Positions 55,663 through 64,000 of a stretch of DNA of 64,000 nt are shown here, one piece after another. The number at the start of each line of letters is the position of its first letter. Positions within the stretch are counted from its first letter, which is position 1. Source of the stretch: Bacteroides sp. (lineage in GTDB: Bacteria > Bacteroidota > Bacteroidia > Bacteroidales > Bacteroidaceae); assembly GCA_015060765.1 (NCBI GenBank), contig SUXW01000017.1:1-64000 (forward strand), written 5' to 3'. The translations under genes and the position numbers were made by a program. A model generated the notes under the pieces. The model was not told the DNA's origin and made no database searches. It worked only from the letters and a program-made list of their open reading frames with translations.

Positions 55663-57738
55663 TCATTTGCTCTTGAAGACCAACACTCCTGCGGTAGGTA
55701 TGATTGTTTCACCAATCAAAACCTTTGCACCTTCCGGCAAAGTAAATGTATAAGGCTTGTCACCATAATTCAGCACAATACCCATACCGTTTCTGTATTC
55801 CATGGTCACTCCGTAAGGAAGATCCATCACCGGAATATCCAATTGAGCATAAAGTTTCTTCAGCAAGTCCTTTTCCAATGTACCATCCGTACTGTCCACA
55901 CCCATATAAGTGATGGTTCCCTTACCCAATTGACGGGTAGTGATAGCCGGTTTGCCTTCATAAAACTCATCCGTATAAGTAGCCCAAACCCGACAATCTT
56001 TTCCTGGTTTCAGAATTTCGCCCCATGTGTTCCAAGTATAAGTCTTTCCATCCATGACCACTTTACCCGGTTCTTCGGGCAACAACAAGTCGTAGAATTC
56101 CATTTCATTACCAGTCAGTTCATTGATCATGGCACCAAAGGAAGTTTCGGGCAAACGTCCGTAACGGTCTTTCTGCGCCGTCCGACAAGTCAAAACCAGG
56201 TTACCACCTTGTTTCACATACTCCATCCACCGATTCACAAGTTCCTGATCGGCCATCTGGTAGGCCGGTGCTATGACAACGGGATAATCCGTCAAATCCT
56301 TGTCTTCGCCAATAAAATCGACGGGAGCACCAAACGATTTCAATGTACGGTAATACTTTTCTATATGTCCGAATGTATCCCATGTATGATTCTGCTTCTG
56401 ACGGGAGATACTCCAGGAATTCTCATGATTGAACAAGATAGCCGTACGACGAGCCAAATAATCGGCAGGCTTGTCTTCGCGAGCAGATACCTTACCCCGC
56501 AATTCCTTGATTTCTTTCATGAATTGGGCATACTCGTATCCACCGGGAGTTACGGTCACGCCATCCGTACCCACAATACCATAGTGATATTGTTCCGTAC
56601 CATACAGGGGTTGGCGGAAACGATACGTACAGATAAAATCACTACCACCGGCAAAAACGCTCCACATCCACAAGCGGACGGCACCCGGCAACGGTTGCGG
56701 ATTGATGCTTCCCCAGTTCACCTGTCCCGGTTGAAGCTCCATCACTCCATAAGTTCCTTGTATCGGACGGAAAAAGTCATTGGCCAAAGCGATTCGCAAC
56801 GGATTTCCCACCCGATAGCCACGACGTCCGATACCTTCATTGTCGCCATACACCATGTATCGGGTATAACTCTGGAAATCCAGATCCGGACTTCCACCAA
56901 TGTGTCCTTCCTCGTAATTAGGAATGTAATTGGTTGTCACCCATTGGTTCTTGGCATATTTCTTGATAAGCAGGCATTGTTCATTCAGAAACTCGTTGGT
57001 CTGACCGGCGGCAAACCGACGGTAATCCAATATTTGATGATGGTTCATAAACATCTGAGCCGTTTTAGGAAGTGTAATTTCATCAAACGAAGCATATACT
57101 TCACTCCAGAAAGCGGTACCCCATGCTTTGTTCAATGCTTGGATATCGTCATTGTATTTCCGACGGAGATAATCGCGGAAAGCCACTTCTGCTTTCGGAT
57201 TATAATCGTGTTGAACCGCCGGTTCATTATCCAATTGCCATCCTACGATGCGTGAATCGTTTCCATAATGTTGAGCCAATTTCTCAATCATTCTATATGC
57301 CAGTTCCCGATACTTGGGAGAAGCAAACGAAGCATGTTGACGAGCTCCATGATCGAGTACCGTACCATCCTCCTGCTTGATCAATATTTCAGGATACTTG
57401 CGGCTCAACCATACGGGAGGAGTAGCCGTCGAGGTACACATGATGACTTTCAAGTCATATTTAGCGGCCAGAGCCACCGCTCTGTCCAACCAGGCAAAAT
57501 CATACTTACCCTCTTCCGGTTCCAGTTGCGCCCAAGCAAATTCAGCGAAGTGCGTAAACTCGAATCCCAATTCGTGCATTTTCTTGAAATCCCTCTCCCA
57601 TTGGCTTTCGTCCCAATGTTCAGGATAATAATACACCCCTGTCAATGTCAAGTCCTTGTCATCGAACCAAGGTGATTGCGCCCATAATCCGCTTAAAAGC
57701 GCACAGGCACACAATACGGTCAATATTCTTTTTCTCAT
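55663..57738 (-). CDS. GH42 beta-galactosidase, exported
   Basis: The 691-residue enzyme has leader ALLSGLWAQ. The GH42 barrel begins GVYYYPEHWDESQWERDFKKM and has acid/base Glu172 in GWQLDNEPAV and probable nucleophile in YGVMELQPGQVNWG. The trimerisation domain (TAILFNHENSWSI) and a C-terminal beta domain follow. It releases galactose from galactan or rhamnogalacturonan side chains. It stands alone on the minus strand with a strong promoter, unlike the other enzymes. Confidence 0.95.
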   Translation of the reverse strand: MRKRILTVLCACALLSGLWAQSPWFDDKDLTLTGVYYYPEHWDESQWERDFKKMHELGFEFTHFAEFAWAQLEPEEGKYDFAWLDRAVALAAKYDLKVIMCTSTATPPVWLSRKYPEILIKQEDGTVLDHGARQHASFASPKYRELAYRMIEKLAQHYGNDSRIVGWQLDNEPAVQHDYNPKAEVAFRDYLRRKYNDDIQALNKAWGTAFWSEVYASFDEITLPKTAQMFMNHHQILDYRRFAAGQTNEFLNEQCLLIKKYAKNQWVTTNYIPNYEEGHIGGSPDLDFQSYTRYMVYGDNEGIGRRGYRVGNPLRIALANDFFRPIQGTYGVMELQPGQVNWGSINPQPLPGAVRLWMWSVFAGGSDFICTYRFRQPLYGTEQYHYGIVGTDGVTVTPGGYEYAQFMKEIKELRGKVSAREDKPADYLARRTAILFNHENSWSISRQKQNHTWDTFGHIEKYYRTLKSFGAPVDFIGEDKDLTDYPVVIAPAYQMADQELVNRWMEYVKQGGNLVLTCRTAQKDRYGRLPETSFGAMINELTGNEMEFYDLLLPEEPGKVVMDGKTYTWNTWGEILKPGKDCRVWATYTDEFYEGKPAITTRQLGKGTITYMGVDSTDGTLEKDLLKKLYAQLDIPVMDLPYGVTMEYRNGMGIVLNYGDKPYTFTLPEGAKVLIGETIIPTAGVLVFKSK

Positions 57739-57754
57739 AACGATTAGTTTTCAA

Positions 57755-57784
57755 CAAAGATAACGATTTCCCCTCCGAGAGCAA
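57755..57784 (-). promoter_or_regulatory. Promoter of the GH42 gene
   Basis: The minus strand has TTG (57784-57782), a 19-base spacer and TATCTTTG (57762-57755), 17 bases before the ATG. It is a full consensus match. Confidence 0.7.
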
Positions 57785-57883
57785 ACAAACTATACAAATA
57801 TCCATGCATTTGTATGGGTTTACATGCAAGAATACACAAAAAAACATTAAATTAGCGACATAAAAAAAACAATTAAAAAACTC

Positions 57884-59161
57884 ATGAAAAAGACACTTCT
57901 TTTTGGTATGGCAATTGCCATCTGCACCTCCACCTTATCAGCTCAAAGCTATAAGTTTGATTTCACAAACAGTAAAAAAGTCAAGGAAGGATACATCAAG
58001 GTCACTTCCGCCGACCGATATTCCGAAGACAAAGGATACGGATACGATCTTCAGGCCTCGCCCGATGGGAAAACCAATGCACCCTTTTTCTTCTCGGTCC
58101 AAGTGCCCGACGGTAATTATCATGTAACGGCCGTGGTAGGCAACAAGAAAAAGGCAAGCATCACTTGCGTTCGTGGAGAATCACGACGCTTGTTCTTTGA
58201 AGGCATCGCCACGGGCAAAAAGAAATTCGCGAATTGCGAATTCACCATCAACAAACGGAACACCCGCATTTCCGACAAGGAACATGTACGTATAAAGGCT
58301 CGCGAACGGGGCAAACTGAATTGGGACGACAAGCTCACGTTTGAATTCAACGGCGAATGGCCTGCCTTGAGCGAACTAGTTATCGAAAAGGTAGAAAATG
58401 TGCCGACCATTTTCTTGTGCGGTAACTCCACCGTAGTCGATCAGGATTACGAGCCATGGGCCAGCTGGGGACAAATCATTCCTCGTTTCTTCAACGACCA
58501 AGTCTGCTTTGCCAACTATGCAGAATCGGGAGAATCGGCCAACACCTTCATCGCCGCGGGACGTTTGAAAAAGGCGCTTTCCCAGATGAAGAAGGGCGAT
58601 TACATTTTCATGGAATTCGGTCACAACGACCAAAAGCAAAAAGGTCCTGGCAAAGGAGCCTATTATTCCTATATGACCAGTCTGAAGACCTTCATCGACG
58701 AAGCACGCGCACGTGGTGCACACCCCGTTCTGGTCACTCCCACCCAACGTCGTTCTTTCGGTCCCGACGGTAAAATCAAAGACACTCATGAAGACTATCC
58801 GGAAGCCATGAGATGGTTGGCCGCCAAGGAAAACATCCCTTTGATCGACCTCAATGAAATGACCCGTACCTTCTACGAAGCCATGGGAGTAGAAGAATCC
58901 AAGAAAGCATTCGTACACTATCCGGCCGGCACCTATCCTAACCAGACCAAGGATTTTGCCGACAACACCCACTTCAATCCATACGGTGCTTACGAAATAG
59001 CGAAATGCATCATCGAAGGGATGAAAAAGCTGAATCTGCCCATCATCCAACATTTGCGTGAAGATTATGTGACATATAATCCCGCCCAACCGGATGATTG
59101 GAATACCTTCCAATGGTACGACAGTCCGTTTACCGAAACGGAAAAACCTGACGGAAATTAA
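57884..59161 (+). CDS. SGNH rhamnogalacturonan acetylesterase with N-terminal beta-sandwich
   Basis: The 425-residue protein has a leader (AICTSTLSAQ). A galactose-binding-like domain of about 150 residues follows (YKFDFTNSKKVKEGYIKV), then a CE12-like SGNH domain with LCGNSTVVD, YAESGESA, MEFGHNDQK and DNTHFNPYG. The architecture matches the esterase at 19274, but the two are diverged. It removes acetyl groups so that lyases and rhamnosidase can act. First of three plus-strand genes ending at a strong terminator. Confidence 0.92.
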   Translation: MKKTLLFGMAIAICTSTLSAQSYKFDFTNSKKVKEGYIKVTSADRYSEDKGYGYDLQASPDGKTNAPFFFSVQVPDGNYHVTAVVGNKKKASITCVRGESRRLFFEGIATGKKKFANCEFTINKRNTRISDKEHVRIKARERGKLNWDDKLTFEFNGEWPALSELVIEKVENVPTIFLCGNSTVVDQDYEPWASWGQIIPRFFNDQVCFANYAESGESANTFIAAGRLKKALSQMKKGDYIFMEFGHNDQKQKGPGKGAYYSYMTSLKTFIDEARARGAHPVLVTPTQRRSFGPDGKIKDTHEDYPEAMRWLAAKENIPLIDLNEMTRTFYEAMGVEESKKAFVHYPAGTYPNQTKDFADNTHFNPYGAYEIAKCIIEGMKKLNLPIIQHLREDYVTYNPAQPDDWNTFQWYDSPFTETEKPDGN

Positions 59162-59197
59162 AAATAGAGACTTGAAAATTAATAATTAGGGTACTAT

Positions 59198-61951
59198 ATG
59201 AAAAAAACATTATTAATAAGCTGCCTGTTGGTAGCAAGCGGTTCGGCCCTCGCACAAAATTGGCCAGCCATACAACCCGAAGCACGTCCCGGTGCCCGTT
59301 GGTGGTGGTTGGGTAGTGCCGTCGATGCCAAGAACATTACATACAACTTGGAAGAATATGCCAAAGCCGGATTGGGAGCCGTAGAAATCACTCCCATCTA
59401 TGGTGTGCAAGGCAATGACAAGAATAACATTCCTTTCTTGAGTCCGCAATGGATGGACATGTTGAAACACACCCAAGCCGAAGGCAATCGGGTGGGAATC
59501 GAGATTGATATGAACACCGGTACCGGTTGGCCTTTCGGAGGTCCTACCGTCAGCATAGCCGATGCCGCTACCAAAGCCCTCTTCCAGACCTACGAAGTAC
59601 AGGGCGGTACAAAAGTATCCTTGGATATAGCCGTACAAGACAAGAAGCAACAACCTCACGCTATTCTTAGTAGGGTGATGGCCTATTCGGACAAGGGCAC
59701 TTGCCTGAACCTGACATCCAAGGCCTCCAACGGCACCCTGAATTGGAATGCCCCAGCCGGTAAATGGGACATCGTAGTATTATATATAGGTAAGTCCTTA
59801 CAAAAAGTGAAGCGTGCCGCCCCGGGTGGAGAAGGCTATGTCATGGACCACTTCAACAAGAATGCCGTGAAGCGTTATTTTTCTCGCTTTGATCAGGCAT
59901 TCAAGAGAAACAAGTCCGCTATCCCGCATACTTTCTTCAACGACTCCTACGAAGTGTATGGAGCCGACTGGACACCCGATTTGCTTGAACAATTCGCCAA
60001 GCGCAGAGGATATAAGCTCGAAAATCATTTCCCTGAATTCTTGAGCAAGGAACGCACCGATGCTACCGCACGTATCGTAGCCGATTATCGTGAAACCATT
60101 TCGGACATGCTTTTGGAGAACTTCACCCGTCAGTGGACAGATTGGGCGCACAAGCACGGAAGCATCACCCGTAATCAGGCACACGGCTCGCCTGCTAATC
60201 TGATTGATACTTATGCGGCCGTAGATATCCCCGAATGCGAAGGATTCGGTTTGTCACAATTCCACATCAAGGGATTGCGTCAGGACTCGCTCACCCGTAA
60301 GAACGATTCCGACCTTTCCATGCTGAAGTATGCCTCATCGGCTGCTCACATTGCCGGAAAGCCCTATACCTCTTCGGAAACCTTCACTTGGTTGACCGAG
60401 CATTTCCGTACCTCGTTGGCACAATGCAAGCCCGATATGGATTTGATGTTCGTTTCGGGAGTGAACCACATGTTCTTCCACGGAGCCACCTATTCACCCA
60501 AGGAAGCCAAGTGGCCGGGATGGAAGTTCTATGCATCCATCGACATGTCACCCACCAACAGCATTTGGCGCGATGCCCCCGCTTTCTTCGATTACATCAG
60601 CCGATGCCAATCATTCCTACAATGGGGTAAGCCCGACAATGATTTCTTGGTATACTTGCCCGTATACGACATGTGGCAAGAACAACCGGGCCGTTTCCTT
60701 ACCTTCAGCATCCACGAAATGGCACACCGTGCACCCAAGTTCATCGAGACCGTCAACACTATCAACCGTTGCGGTTATGACATGGACTACATCTCGGATG
60801 CTTTTGTCAAGAGTACCCGTTGCGTGGATGGCAAATTGCTGACCAAAGGCGGAACCAGCTATAAAGCCATCATCATCCCTGCCGTCAAACTGATGCCCAC
60901 TGAAGTTTTAGCACACCTCATGAAGTTGGCCCAACAAGGTGCTACCCTTATCTTTACCGAAAACTATCCGCAAGATGTGCCGGGTTATGGTCAATTGGAA
61001 AACCGTAGAAAAGCGTTTAGTCAAATCAGTCGTGCACTACCTGCCGTATCCTTCGGTCAAACTACCGTAACTCCTTGTCAGAAAGGAACCATCATTACAG
61101 GTAGCGACTATCAGTCGGCTCTTGCCAAGAGCGGTGTCGTTTCTGAAGAGATGAAGACCCGATACGGCTTGCAAAGCATCCGTCGTCAAAACCCAACGGG
61201 GCACCATTACTTCATCTCCTCCTTGCAGGACAAGGGCATGGACGGATGGGTAACCCTGGCCGTAGATGGTAAGGATGCCATGTTGTTCAACCCCATGAAT
61301 GGCGAAAAGGGTAAAGCCAAGACACGGGTGGAAAACGGAAAGATTCAAGTCTATCTGCAACTCCAATCGGGCGAAAGCATCATCTTGCAAACCTTCGACC
61401 ATCCATTAAGCAATGTAGCCGAGTGGAAGTATACCCAGGAACAACCCGTCAGCCTCAGCCTTGACCATGGTTGGGAACTTACCTTTGTAGAAAGTACTCC
61501 GGCCGTAGGAGGTACCTTCCACATCGATACTCCTTCTTCGTGGACAATCCTGAATCATCCTAATGCCAAGACCACCATGGCTACCGGTTTGTATACCAAC
61601 GAGTTTACCTTACCAGCTATGTCGGCCGACGATTGGATACTCGATTTGGGCGACGTGCGCGAAAGTGCACGTGTACGCATCAACGGACAATTGGTAGGCA
61701 CTGCATGGGCCGTTCCTTACCAGCTGAAAGTAGGCAAATGGTTGAAGCCCGGCAAGAATGTCATCGAAGTAGAAGTAACCAACCTCCCCGCCAACCGCAT
61801 CACCGATATGGACAAGCGCGGCGAAATATGGCGCATCTTCAACGAAATCAATGTAGTGGATTTGAATTACAAAAAAAGTATCTATAATTGGGAACCGCTT
61901 CCATCCGGCCTCAATAGTGCCGTCAGACTGATTCCTGTAAATAACAAGTAA
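59198..61951 (+). CDS. GH106 alpha-L-rhamnosidase
   Basis: The 917-residue exported enzyme has leader SCLLVASGSALAQ. The N-terminal GH106 signature RPGARWWWLGSAVDAKNI is followed by GLGAVEITPIYGVQG and EIDMNTGTGWPFGG. The barrel contains FFNDSYEVYGADWT and SSETFTWLTEHFR. A C-terminal galactose-binding-like domain (WILDLGDVRESARVRINGQ) ends the protein. It releases terminal rhamnose from rhamnogalacturonan oligosaccharides once unsaturated galacturonate is gone. It feeds RhaM-dependent rhamnose metabolism. Confidence 0.93.
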   Translation: MKKTLLISCLLVASGSALAQNWPAIQPEARPGARWWWLGSAVDAKNITYNLEEYAKAGLGAVEITPIYGVQGNDKNNIPFLSPQWMDMLKHTQAEGNRVGIEIDMNTGTGWPFGGPTVSIADAATKALFQTYEVQGGTKVSLDIAVQDKKQQPHAILSRVMAYSDKGTCLNLTSKASNGTLNWNAPAGKWDIVVLYIGKSLQKVKRAAPGGEGYVMDHFNKNAVKRYFSRFDQAFKRNKSAIPHTFFNDSYEVYGADWTPDLLEQFAKRRGYKLENHFPEFLSKERTDATARIVADYRETISDMLLENFTRQWTDWAHKHGSITRNQAHGSPANLIDTYAAVDIPECEGFGLSQFHIKGLRQDSLTRKNDSDLSMLKYASSAAHIAGKPYTSSETFTWLTEHFRTSLAQCKPDMDLMFVSGVNHMFFHGATYSPKEAKWPGWKFYASIDMSPTNSIWRDAPAFFDYISRCQSFLQWGKPDNDFLVYLPVYDMWQEQPGRFLTFSIHEMAHRAPKFIETVNTINRCGYDMDYISDAFVKSTRCVDGKLLTKGGTSYKAIIIPAVKLMPTEVLAHLMKLAQQGATLIFTENYPQDVPGYGQLENRRKAFSQISRALPAVSFGQTTVTPCQKGTIITGSDYQSALAKSGVVSEEMKTRYGLQSIRRQNPTGHHYFISSLQDKGMDGWVTLAVDGKDAMLFNPMNGEKGKAKTRVENGKIQVYLQLQSGESIILQTFDHPLSNVAEWKYTQEQPVSLSLDHGWELTFVESTPAVGGTFHIDTPSSWTILNHPNAKTTMATGLYTNEFTLPAMSADDWILDLGDVRESARVRINGQLVGTAWAVPYQLKVGKWLKPGKNVIEVEVTNLPANRITDMDKRGEIWRIFNEINVVDLNYKKSIYNWEPLPSGLNSAVRLIPVNNK

Positions 61952-61955
61952 CAAA

Positions 61956-63257
61956 ATGAAAAAGCTTACAATATTAATATGCACTTTATTCACCCTCACG
62001 GTCTCAGCTCAAATTTCCAAGCCACGCCGTGAGTACGTGGAATACCTGGTCGGCACCGACCACATCGATCGCAATTACCAGACGGGGCAACCCGCTTACG
62101 TCAAGCTACAAGCTTTTGCCGGAGGGGTTCCCTTGGAAAATGTATATGTACACTACACACACGGTGATGAGATGATGCCCCTATCGGCCAACGACTCCAT
62201 CCTTATCCAGAGTGGTGAAGCCCTGATACCCATCGGTACCCGTCAAGAGCCCGGTTTCCGCACCTGCCACCTCCGTTTTACGGTAGACGGTAAGGAGTAC
62301 AAGGACATGGTCAAGGTAGGCTATTCTACGGAAAGTATCCGTCCAGTCATCCCCATGCCCCAAGACTTCGAGAAGTTCTGGAGCAAGGTGCTCAAGAAAG
62401 TCCGTTCCATCCCCATGGATGTAGAAGTCACTCCCCTGCCCCAATACGATAGTCCTACGGTCAAGGTATCGCTGGTAAAAATAGTTTGTGGCGAAAACGG
62501 GCGTTCCATCTACGGTTATTTGGCCCAGCCTAAGAAAGAGGGTAAATATCCCGTATTGTTCAGCCCTCCCGGTGCCGGAGTGAAAAAGATAGGTCCCAGT
62601 ACAAGTTATGCCGAAAAGGGATTCATTTCTCTCCACATCGAGATTCACGGAATCCTGCCCTACCTCAGTGCAGAGGAATACAAGGATTTGAATCAGAAGT
62701 ATGGCGACTATATGTACGAAGGTCTCGACAATCCGCAAGACTATTATTACAAGAATGTTTATGCCGGTTGCGTGCGAGCCATTGATTACCTTTGTTCGCT
62801 TCCACAATTCGATGGCAAGAACGTATGCGTTACCGGTGGTAGCCAGGGCGGTGCACTGAGCATCGTTACGACCGCCCTTCATCCACAAGTTACTTGTGTA
62901 TCGGCCTTCTATCCCGCCATGAGCGACATGAACGGCTTCGTTCACGAACGTGCCGGCGGATGGCCCAAGTTCTTCCGCGACGAGAAGGCCATAGCCAATA
63001 TGAATGGAGTTTCCATCGACCAAGCCGTACAGACCTTATCCTACTACGATGTAGTGAACTTTGCCAAACTGATCAAAGTGCCCGGCTTCTACTCCTTCGG
63101 TTACAACGACGAGACCTGTTCGGCCACTTCCATCATGTCGGTTATAAATAGTGTCAGCGCCCCTAAGAAGGTGGTCATCACTCCCACCTCCGGTCATTGG
63201 CGGTTCCCTACCACCAACGAAGAGTCTATTCAGTGGATGAAGGAACAATGCAGATAA
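61956..63257 (+). CDS. Acetyl-xylan-esterase-like (CE7/AXE1-type) alpha/beta hydrolase, exported
   Basis: The 433-residue protein starts 4 bases after the GH106 stop. A leader (FTLTVSAQ) and an N-terminal beta domain of about 120 residues precede the hydrolase. The hydrolase has VLFSPPGAG, VCVTGGSQGGALSI (nucleophile Ser), GYNDETCSATS (Asp) and TSGHWRFP (His). AXE1-like enzymes deacetylate small acetylated sugars. In this setting the substrate is probably acetylated rhamnogalacturonan fragments. Confidence 0.85.
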   Translation: MKKLTILICTLFTLTVSAQISKPRREYVEYLVGTDHIDRNYQTGQPAYVKLQAFAGGVPLENVYVHYTHGDEMMPLSANDSILIQSGEALIPIGTRQEPGFRTCHLRFTVDGKEYKDMVKVGYSTESIRPVIPMPQDFEKFWSKVLKKVRSIPMDVEVTPLPQYDSPTVKVSLVKIVCGENGRSIYGYLAQPKKEGKYPVLFSPPGAGVKKIGPSTSYAEKGFISLHIEIHGILPYLSAEEYKDLNQKYGDYMYEGLDNPQDYYYKNVYAGCVRAIDYLCSLPQFDGKNVCVTGGSQGGALSIVTTALHPQVTCVSAFYPAMSDMNGFVHERAGGWPKFFRDEKAIANMNGVSIDQAVQTLSYYDVVNFAKLIKVPGFYSFGYNDETCSATSIMSVINSVSAPKKVVITPTSGHWRFPTTNEESIQWMKEQCR

Positions 63258-63263
63258 ATGACA

Positions 63264-63296
63264 AAAGGATGCTTTTCGCGAAGCATCCTTTTTTTT
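63264..63296 (+). terminator. Terminator after the esterase operon
   Basis: AAAAGGATGCTT and AAGCATCCTTTT form a 12-bp stem around TTCGCG, followed by more T residues. It marks the right end of the pectin locus. Confidence 0.92.
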
Positions 63297-63419
63297 GTAT
63301 TGTAGTACACCATGCAGGAAATCCCCCGAAGGTGGCCGCAATTCCTTTTTCAAACATTACAATGATAATGCATGCAAGTATCTTCGTGTAACAAAATTTG
63401 AAACAAATAAAATATTCTA

Positions 63420-63448
63420 TTGTTATTCAAGAAAAACACTTATCTTTG
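63420..63448 (+). promoter_or_regulatory. Promoter of the toxin-antitoxin pair
   Basis: TTG (63420-63422), 18 bases, and TATCTTTG (63441-63448) lie 30 bases before the ATG. A palindrome ATTATA-N7-TATAAT (63455-63473) sits between the box and the start and could be an autoregulatory operator. Confidence 0.55.
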
Positions 63449-63477
63449 CCACAGATTATAACTAAGATATAATACGT

Positions 63478-63714
63478 ATGACACAGATTCTTGTAACTTT
63501 AGAAGACAATTCTTTAGCTCCCAAAATCATGAAAGCTATAGAAATGCTAAAAGGAGTGGTGCATACTTCTCTCTATGAGAAAGAAGAGGAAATTACCTCA
63601 AATCCTACGCAAGTCCATTCCTCGCGCATCCAGCGCTTGCGAGGTGTCGCAAAAGGAATTACCAAGCAACAAATTGAAGAAGATGAACGATTGGCCTATC
63701 TATTAAGCAAATGA
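63478..63714 (+). CDS. Putative antitoxin of a PIN-domain module
   Basis: The 78-residue protein is charged and mostly helical. An N-terminal beta strand and helix (MTQILVTLEDNSLAPKIMKAIEMLKGV) are followed by a flexible tail ending KQQIEEDERLAYLLSK. It is not a known DNA-binding fold by eye. The antitoxin call rests on its size and its ATGA overlap with the PIN gene, which is typical of toxin-antitoxin operons. Confidence 0.65.
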   Translation: MTQILVTLEDNSLAPKIMKAIEMLKGVVHTSLYEKEEEITSNPTQVHSSRIQRLRGVAKGITKQQIEEDERLAYLLSK

Positions 63715-64000
63715 AACGGATTTTTCTTGACACTAATATTATCATAGATTTCATTTTCGAAAGAGATGGTGCAGAAGATGCAGCCAATATACTACAATTG
63801 GGAGAAGATGGCAAAATTGAATTGGCCGTATCATTTCTTACAATGGCAAATACTGCATACATTACCCGAAAAGGACATACACAAGAACAACTTTATAGCA
63901 TAATGGCCGACTTGTCTGCTATATTGAAAACCTTGCCAATGGATGAACCGCAATTACGGCAAGCATTGGAACAACCTGCTACAGATTTTGAAGATATGTT
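63711..64000 (+). CDS. PIN-domain toxin (VapC-like), 3' end outside window
   Basis: The frame starts at ATG 63711, overlapping the previous stop by four bases. It reads MKRIFLDTNIIIDFIFERDG, with the first PIN acidic residue in LDTN. About 96 codons are present and the later acidic residues lie beyond the edge. PIN toxins are Mg-dependent ribonucleases that cut tRNA or rRNA and are held by the cognate antitoxin. Confidence 0.85.
   Translation, partial: MKRIFLDTNIIIDFIFERDGAEDAANILQLGEDGKIELAVSFLTMANTAYITRKGHTQEQLYSIMADLSAILKTLPMDEPQLRQALEQPATDFEDM

Overview
The window comes from a Bacteroidales gut-type bacterium, most likely Bacteroidaceae (Bacteroides, Phocaeicola or a Prevotella relative). 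Several features point to this. There are two SusC/SusD pairs, a 1,424-residue hybrid two-component system and many exported glycosidases with SPII-type or SPI-type leaders. Recognisable promoters have the Bacteroidetes form (TTG, about 19-22 bases, then TAnnTTTG), and there are no obvious Shine-Dalgarno sites. The genus cannot be fixed from the sequence alone.

Region 1 (1-19.2 kb) is mostly core genome. A clipped transposase start sits at the left edge. It is followed by a thioredoxin-domain lipoprotein, a BlaR1-like M56/TonB fusion with its BlaI-type repressor, two identical tandem tRNA(CAT) genes, a START-like protein, an LptF/LptG permease, RibBA, an aspartate-type aminotransferase, an S9 peptidase, a 55-residue 2[4Fe-4S] ferredoxin, a GH3/serine-hydrolase fusion and ribosomal protein L19. 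The region ends with a TPR/HTH lipoprotein divergent from a small DUF3244-like secreted protein.

Region 2 (19.3-63.3 kb) is a very large polysaccharide utilisation locus whose enzymes fit the rhamnogalacturonan-I backbone and side chains of pectin. It encodes a PL11 rhamnogalacturonan lyase, a PL22 oligogalacturonate lyase, two GH105 unsaturated uronyl hydrolases and a GH106 alpha-L-rhamnosidase. It also has beta-galactosidase-type enzymes (GH2, GH42 and a GH35/42-like DUF5597 protein), SGNH acetylesterases (four catalytic domains in three proteins), an acetyl-xylan-esterase-like hydrolase, L-rhamnose mutarotase and the HTCS regulator. Several exported proteins have unclear jobs: a nitroreductase, a DUF362 protein, a LamG/beta-propeller protein and a CBM9-like/PKD protein. 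The inferred logic is capture at the outer membrane by SusC/D, deacetylation and lyase cleavage, stepwise trimming in the periplasm, and release of rhamnose, galactose and unsaturated galacturonate.

The most striking part is 40.1-52.9 kb. Two paralogous susC-susD operons lie back to back as inverted copies around a tyrosine recombinase. Their 5' ends share near-identical DNA in inverted orientation: 48 bp around the start codon with one mismatch, and 177 bp inside the coding region with four mismatches. The rest of the genes has diverged. The operon ends also share a conserved 36-bp block. Only one susC has a perfect -7 box. Together this suggests a DNA-inversion switch (shufflon) that could choose which pectin importer is expressed. 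The 600-bp stretch next to the recombinase holds further inverted repeats and a 21-bp tandem repeat.

The window ends with a PIN-domain toxin-antitoxin pair, the toxin being cut by the window edge.
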